From positions 124,001 through 188,000 of the forward strand of contig NZ_BAABWJ010000010.1 in the NCBI RefSeq assembly GCF_040372805.1: 64,000 bases of DNA. The letters run 5' to 3'. Shown piece by piece: positions 50,319-58,226 of this stretch. Within the stretch, counting starts at the first letter, position 1. Every line of letters starts with the position of its first letter. Below the pieces are notes generated by a model. It was not told the DNA's origin and made no database searches. It saw nothing but the letters and a program-made list of their open reading frames with translations. This stretch comes from Pseudoteredinibacter isoporae_A (GTDB lineage Bacteria > Pseudomonadota > Gammaproteobacteria > Pseudomonadales > Cellvibrionaceae). A program made the translations under genes and the position numbers.

Positions 50319-52475
50319 ATGAAAAAATCAGTATTGGGTGTAGCCATTTTGCTGGCCAACCAAGCTGTCATGGCGGCGGATTCCAACGCCAAAATGGAAG
50401 AAGTAACCATCATTGGTAATCCAGAAGAAGCCCAGCTCATCCCGGGTTCAGCGCATGTAATTGGTGAACAGGAGTTAGAGAAGTTCGAGTTCACTGATAT
50501 CAATCGTATTGTGCGTCAGGTGCCAGGCGTTTACCTCCAGGAAGAGGATGGTTTTGGCTTGCGTCCTAATATTGGTATTCGTGGTGCCGTTGGCGAGCGT
50601 TCGAGCAAGATTAACTTGATGGAAGATGGCGTGTTGATTGCGCCGGCCCCTTATTCCGCACCATCCGCCTACTATTTCCCAACCGCTGGCCGTATGAGTT
50701 CTGTCGAGATACTTAAAGGTGCTGAAACCTTGCGCCAGGGACCGGCTACCGTAGGTGGTGCCGTCAACTTGATTTCTACCCGTATTCCCGAACAAACCCG
50801 TGGCAGTGTGAATGCGGAGGCGGGCGAAGACGGTGCGTTCCGCGTACACGCCAATTATGGGCATGTTGAAGAGCAGTTTGCTTTCTTGCTGGAAACTCAC
50901 CAGCAGGGTAATGACGGTTTTAAGAATATCGATCGCAGCAACCGTGATACCGGCTTCTATATTGAAGACTATATGGCCAAGGTTCGCGTTAACAGCGACC
51001 CATCTGCGGAGTTTTATCAGCAGCTCGATTTCAAAGTTCAATACAGTGAAGAGCTGTCAGATGAAACCTATTTGGGTCTGACGGATCGGGATTTCACGGC
51101 AGCCCCTGACCGCCGTTATGGTTTAAGTGAGCTGGACGAAATGAACACTCGTCACTCTACGGTGCAGCTGCGCCACCACATTGAATTCAATACTGATCTG
51201 TCTCTAACCACCACGGTCTATCAGAACAAGTTCAAACGCGACTGGTTCAAAGTGAAAGGTGTTGGTGGGTTGATTGATGATGTGAATGCTGGCAATAGCA
51301 ATGCCGCTAATGCACAGGCTATTCTCGATGGTACGGCGGATGCGGACGGTATTGCGGTGAAACACAACAATCGCAAATACACCAGTGAAGGTATTCAGTT
51401 CAAAGTGGATTGGGCCTTGGCGAACCACCAGATCGAAATGGGTGCACGCTATCATCAGGACGATGTGGATCGTCATCAACCGGAAGAAATTTTCAATCAG
51501 CGTAACGGCGAGTTGGTTTTTGATTCCATCAAACAACCGAGTTCAAGTAATAACCGCGTGGAAGATGCGGAAGCGATCGCTCTGCACATTATGGATGTGT
51601 GGTCTTTGAACGATGAGCTTAAGTTGAATCTGGGTTTGCGCTACGAAGATATTGAAACGTCTCAAACCCGCTACGGCGACAGTGAGCGTACTGAAGTTGC
51701 ATCCACTCGCAGCAATCAGGTTGATGAGCTTCTATACAGCGCGGGCATCACCTATGAGTTGAGTGATCAGGTTACATTGTTGGCTGGTGTGCATTCTGGT
51801 TTTGCCCCAACGTCTCCGAGCTCACGTGACAATATCGAGCCTGAAACCAGCACGAACTATGAAGCCGGTATCCGCTTCAATGGTGAAGACGCGAAGGCGT
51901 CGGTTATTGCCTTTTTCAGCGATTACGAAAGCACTGTAACCAACTGTACGGTCAATCGCCCTTGTGGTGATCAGACCTCAGGTTCTCAAAGTGAAGGCGA
52001 ATCTGAAGTGAAAGGTGTAGAAGTCACCGTCGATAGTCACTTGTATCGTGATAACGACGTGTTTGTACCGATTTCCATGAGCTATACCTATACCGATGCT
52101 GAAATTACTGACCCGAAAGACAGCGGCAATCAGGTGGGCGACTTGTATGAGTATCTGCCAAAAAACACCTTCAGCGCGCAAATTGGTTATGAGCTGGCAA
52201 GCGGTTGGAACAGCTACCTGAGTGTTTCCTACGTTGATGAGATGTGCACCGACAGCAGTATTTGTGGTCGCAGCGGTTTGGATCAGCGCTTTGCGTTTAC
52301 GGACCAATATTGGGTTGCTGACTTCTCGACCCATTACCCTCTGAACAAAGATACCCAGCTGTACCTGAAGTTGGACAATGTTTTTGATGAGCGTGCGATT
52401 GTTTCCCGTAATCCAGACGGTGCGCGTCCGAACAAGCCGCGCACGGCCTTGATCGGTGTGAATTGGAATTTCTGA
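50319..52475 (+). CDS. TonB-dependent siderophore receptor, FecA-like
   Basis: 718 residues. A signal peptide (KSVLGVAILLANQAVMA) is followed by the TonB-box-like MEEVTIIG, a plug domain with VRQVPGVYLQEEDGFGLRPN, IGIRGAVGERSSKINLMEDG and ILKGAETLRQGPATVGGAV, and a barrel ending in PRTALIGVNWNF. The plug closely follows Fe(III)-dicitrate receptor FecA. No FecIR regulators or periplasmic/ABC uptake genes are adjacent. The terminal aromatic residue suits BAM recognition. A strong terminator follows. Ferric citrate or another carboxylate siderophore is the likely ligand. Confidence 0.88.
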   Translation: MKKSVLGVAILLANQAVMAADSNAKMEEVTIIGNPEEAQLIPGSAHVIGEQELEKFEFTDINRIVRQVPGVYLQEEDGFGLRPNIGIRGAVGERSSKINLMEDGVLIAPAPYSAPSAYYFPTAGRMSSVEILKGAETLRQGPATVGGAVNLISTRIPEQTRGSVNAEAGEDGAFRVHANYGHVEEQFAFLLETHQQGNDGFKNIDRSNRDTGFYIEDYMAKVRVNSDPSAEFYQQLDFKVQYSEELSDETYLGLTDRDFTAAPDRRYGLSELDEMNTRHSTVQLRHHIEFNTDLSLTTTVYQNKFKRDWFKVKGVGGLIDDVNAGNSNAANAQAILDGTADADGIAVKHNNRKYTSEGIQFKVDWALANHQIEMGARYHQDDVDRHQPEEIFNQRNGELVFDSIKQPSSSNNRVEDAEAIALHIMDVWSLNDELKLNLGLRYEDIETSQTRYGDSERTEVASTRSNQVDELLYSAGITYELSDQVTLLAGVHSGFAPTSPSSRDNIEPETSTNYEAGIRFNGEDAKASVIAFFSDYESTVTNCTVNRPCGDQTSGSQSEGESEVKGVEVTVDSHLYRDNDVFVPISMSYTYTDAEITDPKDSGNQVGDLYEYLPKNTFSAQIGYELASGWNSYLSVSYVDEMCTDSSICGRSGLDQRFAFTDQYWVADFSTHYPLNKDTQLYLKLDNVFDERAIVSRNPDGARPNKPRTALIGVNWNF

Positions 52476-52502
52476 TTCGACGGTTGATTGAATGGCACCA
52501 GT

Positions 52503-52531
52503 AAAAAGGCGGGCGTAGGCCCGCCTTTTTT
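52503..52531 (+). terminator. Terminator after FecA-like receptor
   Basis: AAAAAGGCGGGC (52503-52514) pairs perfectly with GCCCGCCTTTTT (52519-52530) around a GTAG loop. This is a strong rho-independent terminator. Confidence 0.93.
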
Positions 52532-52684
52532 ATGTCTGGCACTTTATCGGTACCTTACTTCTTGTACTTGTTTATATGGCAGGCTTGGTAGAGAATTCAA
52601 AACCCTGTTTTTGCAAGGGACTAGGGTTGGATCTATGCTTGGTAGATCTAATCAATAAATATTGAACCCTGATCATGTTTTTGG

Positions 52685-53527
52685 GTGGAGCTGAATTTAG
52701 CGAGTACATTGATGAGTACGGATTCTAAGGATGAGCTGCTAAGCCAGTTACATATTGCCAAGCAACGGGCCGAGGAACTGGCGCATAGGTTGGCGACCGT
52801 GGGGCATGAGGTTAAGACTCCCATTGGTATTGCTGTGACTGCGGCGTCGAATCTGGAACTGAAAGCCAATAAGATGAAGCAGGATTACCAGGCGGGAAAG
52901 ATGACCCAGCGCAGCCTGGAAACTTTTCTTTCTTTGGTGGTGGAGTCGGCCGACATTTTGCAAACCAATACCCGCCGTGCCAGTTCATTAATGGACAGTT
53001 TTAAACAGATCGCTCTGGATCAGGCTCATGAGCGTACTCGCTCAATTAAGTTGGCAGACTATTTTGAACAGCTCAAAGTAAGCCTGTTGCCTGCTCTGAG
53101 AGAAGCGGCTTGTGATCTGAGCATCGACTGTAGCAAAGAGCTGCAATTATCCAGTTGCCCGGGAGCCGTCACTCAAGTGCTGAGCAATCTGATCATGAAT
53201 GCCTTGCAACATGCTCGAGTGCCCGAAAAGAGCTTGGCCATTCAGCTCAAGGCTGAGAGTCAACAGGTCGATGAAGAAAACCCACAGGGTGGCGTAAAGA
53301 TCCAACTGAGCGACAATGGCGCTGGCATGAGCCCAGAAGTCAAAGCTCGGGCCTTTGAGAGTTTTTACACCACCGCCAGTGAGTATGGTGGCAGTGGTCT
53401 TGGGCTCAGCATCGTTGCGGAGCTGTTGAAGCGACCACTGATGGGTAAGATCGATTGCCGGTCTCAGCCCGGTGAAGGTTGCGACTTTCACATTTTCCTT
53501 CCCAATCTGTCTGTGAGCGAAATTTAA
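52685..53527 (+). CDS. Soluble orphan histidine kinase
   Basis: About 280 residues (GTG 52685) or 271 (ATG 52712); neither start has a clear ribosome site. There are no membrane helices and no PAS or receiver domain. The protein is just a coiled-coil lead, a HisKA-like box with the His in LATVGHEVKTPIGIAVTAASN, and an ATPase domain with N-box QVLSNLIMNALQHA, DNGAGM and GGSGLGLSIV. Such bare kinases are usually the output half of a sensor encoded elsewhere or phosphorylate an unlinked regulator. No response regulator is adjacent. Confidence 0.82.
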   Translation: MELNLASTLMSTDSKDELLSQLHIAKQRAEELAHRLATVGHEVKTPIGIAVTAASNLELKANKMKQDYQAGKMTQRSLETFLSLVVESADILQTNTRRASSLMDSFKQIALDQAHERTRSIKLADYFEQLKVSLLPALREAACDLSIDCSKELQLSSCPGAVTQVLSNLIMNALQHARVPEKSLAIQLKAESQQVDEENPQGGVKIQLSDNGAGMSPEVKARAFESFYTTASEYGGSGLGLSIVAELLKRPLMGKIDCRSQPGEGCDFHIFLPNLSVSEI

Positions 53528-53643
53528 ACAGCTATCTGTTCGGCCTGTTCACGATTTCTTACCCTTCTGTAAACGGTTGCGTGAAAGCGCTTGCAGCCTT
53601 AACACGGCCTGTTATTCTCCCTCTTTTGCTTTGAGGAATTACC

Positions 53644-55062
53644 ATGTCAGCTCAGTTTCCAGCCTTTCAGTCCATCGCACTGGTGAAGGAAATTGAATCT
53701 CCTGAAAATCCTGGTGGTTTGGAAAAACGTGTTGCCTTGATTCCGGAAGATGTCGCCAAATTGGTGGCAGCGGGTTGTCAGGTTTTTGTTGAACGTGGGG
53801 CAGGTGATGGCGTTGGTTTCAGTGACCAGGAATACCTTGATGAGGGCGCCCTCATGCAAAGCGCTGAGGAAATCTACGAGAACAAAGATCTCATCATCAA
53901 GTTCAAAGGTCCCTCTCTGGAATCCATCAAGCAGATGCGTCCGGGTACCACTTTGTTTTGTATGGCGCACTTTCATTCCTATCCAGATCGCGCTCAGCTG
54001 CTGGCTGATCAACAGATCAATGTTATTGCGATGGAGGAGATTCTGGAGTCCCCCAAGCGTCAGTCCGATGCCTCTATTATTGGTCGTACGGCGATGAACA
54101 AAGCGCTTAGCCCCTATATGGCCGATAACAGCATTGGTTCACTTAATGTCAAAGTGCTGGGCTGGTCAGAGTGCTTGGGAGCGGCTGTGCGCCGAGCGGG
54201 GAACCGGGACCCGCGTTCTCTGCAGTTGCTTAATGCGGACATCGCTACCGCGGATCTGGAGCTTAGCCGCAACAACAGCCTGTATGTCTACGACAGTCGA
54301 ATCCTGCAGCGCCAGGGTTTAATAGCCAGCCTGCAAAAGGCGGGCGAAGGGGTACTGGATCTAGCGGAATACGAACGTGAATACGGTGCTCAAGCCGTTG
54401 CGGATTACCGTGAAAGTCACCCACCTCGCGAGTTTGGTCTGCGTCGTATCCAGTGCCTGCATGAAACGGGCATGGCGGGTGCTCGCTATGGATTAAAGCT
54501 GTTGGCTGAAAACAAGCCGGAGCTTGATATCAAAGACGCGAAAGTCGCAGTGCTTGGTTATGGCAATGTAGGCCAGGGGGCGATCCATGAATTGCACGAT
54601 CAGGGGGTGAAAACCATCCATGTGCTGGGGCGGACCCACACCAGCAAGGGGCGAATCGACTACTGGTTGAATGATATTGATCTGGTTGTGAATGGTGCGG
54701 AGCAGCCACCGCATCTGCGTGGGATTAATTTCCTGGTGAGTAATTCCCATTTGAAACATTTGGTCCCCGACGGTTCAGTGGTGATCGATCTGGTAGGCGG
54801 CAGTCCGACCAATCGGAGCCCGGTGGAGGCGGTGGAGTCCTGCACCTTTCTGACGGATCCGCACTTTGAACGAGATGGCGTAACGGTGTCTTCATTGTGG
54901 GGCTGGCCGATGATGGGGATGATGCGCGAGACGGCAATCCGCTATTCAGGGCAAATTGCCGATGTGCTGCTGGGCACGGAACAGCTTTATAAAGGTTTAT
55001 CTGCGCTGGCGCCCGGTGTTGAGCGGGCATTGGTTTGTGGCCCTTTCCCTTCGGAGGCTTGA
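53644..55062 (+). CDS. Alanine dehydrogenase/transhydrogenase (AlaDH/PNT) family protein, long form
   Basis: 472 residues, about 100 longer than alanine dehydrogenase. The N-terminal AlaDH/PNT domain (EKRVALIPEDVAKLVAAGCQ, FVERGAG) keeps the Lys of the active site in IIKFKGP and the His in FCMAHFHS. The NAD domain has the loop VAVLGYGNVGQGAIHEL. A long middle insert and an unusual C-terminus (SSLWGWPMMGMMRETAIRYS) set it apart. It could be an alanine, lysine or opine-type dehydrogenase. It is directly upstream of pncC, 8 bases apart, so the two are probably co-transcribed. Confidence 0.8.
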   Translation: MSAQFPAFQSIALVKEIESPENPGGLEKRVALIPEDVAKLVAAGCQVFVERGAGDGVGFSDQEYLDEGALMQSAEEIYENKDLIIKFKGPSLESIKQMRPGTTLFCMAHFHSYPDRAQLLADQQINVIAMEEILESPKRQSDASIIGRTAMNKALSPYMADNSIGSLNVKVLGWSECLGAAVRRAGNRDPRSLQLLNADIATADLELSRNNSLYVYDSRILQRQGLIASLQKAGEGVLDLAEYEREYGAQAVADYRESHPPREFGLRRIQCLHETGMAGARYGLKLLAENKPELDIKDAKVAVLGYGNVGQGAIHELHDQGVKTIHVLGRTHTSKGRIDYWLNDIDLVVNGAEQPPHLRGINFLVSNSHLKHLVPDGSVVIDLVGGSPTNRSPVEAVESCTFLTDPHFERDGVTVSSLWGWPMMGMMRETAIRYSGQIADVLLGTEQLYKGLSALAPGVERALVCGPFPSEA

Positions 55063-55069
55063 GGCATCT

Positions 55070-55570
55070 ATGACTCGAACCATCCATGATTTGGCGAACT
55101 CTCTGGGTGAAGCACTCAAGGAAAAGGACCTGCGTATCTGTTGTGCTGAATCCTGTACCGGAGGTGGGATCGCCAGTGCCTTAACCGATATTGCTGGCAG
55201 CTCAGCCTGGTTTGAATACGGTTTTGTCACCTATGCCAATTCGGCGAAAACCGACTTGCTGGGGGTGCCCGATGCACTGCTGCAAGCCCATGGTGCGGTG
55301 AGCCAGGAAGTCGTGGGCGCGATGGCGCAGGGGGCCTTACAGAAGGCTTCGGCGGATATTGCTCTGGCGACCAGCGGCATTGCGGGGCCAGGAGGCGGGA
55401 CGGCGAGCAAACCGGTAGGAACGGTATGGTTCGCGTGGGCCTGGCAGGAGCAAGGCCAACTTGAGTGCCACAGCGAATGCCGGGTATTCGAAGGTGACCG
55501 TCAAGCGGTCAGGGCTCAGGCGGTAGAGCACGCTTTACTGATGGCATCTGAATTGCCTCTTTTGGGGTAA
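55070..55570 (+). CDS. pncC: Nicotinamide-nucleotide amidohydrolase PncC (CinA C-terminal domain)
   Basis: 166 residues from ATG 55070; a longer in-frame start lies inside the upstream gene and is not used. The family motif CCAESCTGGGIASALTDIAGSSAWFEYGFVTY and the TSGIAGPGGGTASKPVGTVWFAW block are present. It deamidates NMN to nicotinic acid mononucleotide in the pyridine-nucleotide cycle. It stands upstream of recA, as cinA/pncC does in many gammaproteobacteria, where it can be co-induced with competence or DNA damage genes. Confidence 0.93.
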   Translation: MTRTIHDLANSLGEALKEKDLRICCAESCTGGGIASALTDIAGSSAWFEYGFVTYANSAKTDLLGVPDALLQAHGAVSQEVVGAMAQGALQKASADIALATSGIAGPGGGTASKPVGTVWFAWAWQEQGQLECHSECRVFEGDRQAVRAQAVEHALLMASELPLLG

Positions 55571-55632
55571 TGTCCACCCTGTCGACTCATTCAATGTCAC
55601 TATTTTTGAAAAACTACTGTATATAAACCAAG

Positions 55633-55652
55633 TACTGGTTGCGTATACAGTG
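55633..55652. promoter_or_regulatory. LexA (SOS) box upstream of recA
   Basis: TACTGGTTGCGTATACAGTG fits the TACTG-N10-CAGTA consensus except for the last base. It lies about 215 bases upstream of the recA start, with no other gene in between. recA is therefore expected to be SOS-induced with a long leader. Confidence 0.75.
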
Positions 55653-55866
55653 TTTTTGAATTAAGCTTCTTTCCGAATCGCAGCTGATGGCTCCTGGAAT
55701 TAAACCGACAGTCCAGGGCTTGCAGCAAAAATCGATAACAAAATTCTGAAAACGGATGCTTAAGAGACTGCCCGTACCCGTTGTCCAAGGCATCTCGCAT
55801 GAATGTACATTCCGTTTTCACTCACAAGAATACAAAAGGCAAAAAGCCTAAACGACGAGGTGTCCC

Positions 55867-56898
55867 ATGGATCAGAACAAAGAAAAGGCATTGCAAGCCG
55901 CCCTTGGCCAGATTGAACGTCAGTTCGGTAAAGGCACCGTTATGCGGATGGGCGATAAAGAACAGGTAAAAATTCCGGCCGTTTCCACAGGCTCTCTAGG
56001 TTTGGATGTCGCTTTGGGGATTGGTGGTTTACCAAAGGGCCGAATCGTTGAAATTTATGGTCCAGAATCTTCGGGTAAAACCACGCTGACTTTACAAGCG
56101 ATTGCCGAAGCCCAGAAACAGGGTGGAACCTGTGCCTTTATCGATGCTGAGCATGCTCTGGATCCTATTTATGCCGAGAAGCTGGGTGTTAATGTTGATG
56201 ATTTGATCGTTTCCCAGCCAGACACTGGTGAACAAGCACTGGAAGTTGCCGATATGTTGGTGCGTTCAGGTGCGATTGATGTTCTGGTTGTGGACTCGGT
56301 TGCAGCTCTAACACCGAAAGCTGAAATTGAAGGCGAAATGGGTGATCACCACGTTGGTCTGCAGGCGCGCTTAATGTCTCAGGCATTGCGTAAGATTACC
56401 GGCAACATCAAAAACGCTAACTGTCTGGCGATCTTTATTAACCAGATTCGTATGAAGATTGGCGTTATGTTTGGTAACCCGGAAACCACTACCGGTGGTA
56501 ATGCTTTGAAATTTTACTCTTCCGTTCGCTTGGATATTCGCCGAATTGGTGCGGTGAAAGACGGTGATGAAGTGATCGGCAGCGAAACCCGAGTGAAAGT
56601 GGTTAAGAACAAAGTGGCGCCACCGTTCAAACAAACCGAATTCCAAATTCTGTACGGTGAAGGTATTAACCGTTTGGGTGAGGTAATCGACTTTGGCGTT
56701 AAGTTGGGTTTTATCGATAAGGCGGGTGCTTGGTATAGCTATAACGGCGATAAGATTGGCCAAGGTAAGAACAATGTTGTGAAGTTCTTGAACGAAAACA
56801 CCGCCTTGGCTGAAGAAATCGAAGCACGCGTACGTGCAGAGCTGTTGGGCGATGCCTCAGAGACTGATGCATCAGCAGAGAGTGCTGAGCAGGCGTAA
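55867..56898 (+). CDS. recA: Recombinase RecA
   Basis: 343 residues, highly conserved: Walker A GPESSGKTTLTLQ, LVVDSVAALTPKAEIEGEMG (Walker B and L1 region), LMSQALRKITGNIKNANCLA and the L2 loop MKIGVMFGNPETTTGGNALKFYSSVRLDIRR. It forms ATP filaments on single-stranded DNA for strand exchange and activates LexA cleavage. The acidic C-terminal tail is typical. A LexA box lies upstream and recX follows. Confidence 0.98.
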   Translation: MDQNKEKALQAALGQIERQFGKGTVMRMGDKEQVKIPAVSTGSLGLDVALGIGGLPKGRIVEIYGPESSGKTTLTLQAIAEAQKQGGTCAFIDAEHALDPIYAEKLGVNVDDLIVSQPDTGEQALEVADMLVRSGAIDVLVVDSVAALTPKAEIEGEMGDHHVGLQARLMSQALRKITGNIKNANCLAIFINQIRMKIGVMFGNPETTTGGNALKFYSSVRLDIRRIGAVKDGDEVIGSETRVKVVKNKVAPPFKQTEFQILYGEGINRLGEVIDFGVKLGFIDKAGAWYSYNGDKIGQGKNNVVKFLNENTALAEEIEARVRAELLGDASETDASAESAEQA

Positions 56899-56921
56899 GT
56901 CTCTTATTTCCGCCCTCTAAT

Positions 56922-56959
56922 GACCGCATATGCTTTGTTTGATTGAAGCCTATGCGGTC
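56922..56959 (+). terminator. Hairpin between recA and recX
   Basis: GACCGCATA (56922-56930) pairs with TATGCGGTC (56951-56959) across a 20-base loop. Partial terminators between recA and recX are known in related bacteria and keep recX expression lower; the lack of a U-tract makes this one uncertain. Confidence 0.45.
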
Positions 56960-57076
56960 CCTCCGCGTATGCCTGCTGTGCGTACCGTATGTTAGATAGA
57001 CAATTGTGACTGTTCTGGGGTTGATGTTTTCAGCTGACCTAGAACCGTAACTTCTCAGCACGAGCAGGAGCAAATA

Positions 57077-57601
57077 ATGAAAAATATTGTCTCCCTGGAC
57101 GATTACCGCGATGAGCCTGTGGCCAATAATGAGCCCAGTGGTCGCGAGGTGTTGGCGAAGATTAAGAATTCTGCTCTGGCTGCCATCAGTCGTCGAGAGT
57201 ATTGCCGTGCCGAGCTGTTTTCCAAATTGGCGAGGCAGCATGACAAGACAGAATTGATTGATGAAGTATTGAACTGGCTGGAAGAGCTTTCCTACCTGGA
57301 TGATCAGCGTTATGCGGCTATGTTCTTGCGGGCGTCAATTTCAAAGCGTCGTGGTCCAACCCGTATTCGTATGGAAATGAAGCACAAAGGTTTGTCGAAC
57401 GTTTCGATTGACAGTGCTTTGCTTGAAAGCGATGTCGATTGGCATGCCTTAGCGTTGGAAAGTCTGCAGGGTCGTTTTTCTGGGCCGTCCATGGACGTGA
57501 AAGACAAGTCAAAACGCTATCGTTACTTGCAAGCCCAGGGGTTTTCAGGTGATCAGATCCATTACGCCCTGGCGGAAGCCAATCGAGCGGTTGGAGAATA
57601 A
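57077..57601 (+). CDS. recX: Regulatory protein RecX
   Basis: 174 residues with three RecX-type three-helix repeats: ALAAISRREYCRAELFSKLAR, VLNWLEELSYLDDQRYAAMFL, RISKRRGPTRIRMEMKHKGL-like segment, and YRYLQAQGFSGDQIHYAL at the end. It caps and inhibits RecA filaments. Its ribosome site is AGGAGCAAAT. Its position after recA is the usual one. Confidence 0.93.
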   Translation: MKNIVSLDDYRDEPVANNEPSGREVLAKIKNSALAAISRREYCRAELFSKLARQHDKTELIDEVLNWLEELSYLDDQRYAAMFLRASISKRRGPTRIRMEMKHKGLSNVSIDSALLESDVDWHALALESLQGRFSGPSMDVKDKSKRYRYLQAQGFSGDQIHYALAEANRAVGE

Positions 57602-57608
57602 CCCTCTT

Positions 57609-57956
57609 TTATAAATAGCCATTCTCATCGTCGTCCATAAAGCTGGCGTTACGCTCACCTTGAATTTGTTCGCGCAATCTCTCCCTTGCCAGAAGCTTTC
57701 TCTGTACGGCTTCTGGTAGATCGGTAAACAAGATTACATTCTTGGAAACCAGAGTATTTACCAAATCTTCTGTAATCCGGACAAACTCCATGTCCGACTC
57801 TTCCAGAGTGGCCAAAGATTGGCTGACATCCTTGTAACTGTCTAGAAAAGAGACAAGTTGAGGGTGGGTTGGAGATAGGTATTCACCAAACTCCGGCCCG
57901 GAGTTCATGGATATGGCGCTTATGTTGCCATTGGCATCTCGTTGAATATAAGGCAT
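57609..57956 (-). CDS. Conserved small protein of unknown function
   Basis: 115 residues from ATG 57956; an 18-residue in-frame extension is not conserved-looking. It opens MPYIQRDANGNISAI, like a small family widespread in Pseudomonas that databases sometimes label 'tryptophan synthase subunit beta-like'. It continues with LVSFLDSYKDVSQSLATLEE and an acidic helical tail ending SFMDDDENGYL. There are no membrane segments. It converges with recX with only 7 bases between. Function unknown. Confidence 0.7.
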   Translation of the reverse strand: MPYIQRDANGNISAISMNSGPEFGEYLSPTHPQLVSFLDSYKDVSQSLATLEESDMEFVRITEDLVNTLVSKNVILFTDLPEAVQRKLLARERLREQIQGERNASFMDDDENGYL

Positions 57957-58226
57957 AGGATGGGTTTCGTTTTCCGAATCGCAGACTACAATACAGGTTA
58001 AATATAGCAATAGTAGTATACAATTCGGCTAGAACAACTTTTCAAGCCCTATTATCAGTGTGATCTTATATCTGGATATCAAGATTAAACTGGATATAAG
58101 CGGTGCTTGAACAGAACTTCAGTTGCGACTGGTGAGCTACGACAGCTTGTGAATTTGTGCAGGTGTTGTTAAGCAGGCACTGTGTAAATTGTACAAATCG
58201 TTCGAATCAATTGTTAAGAGGTCTTG

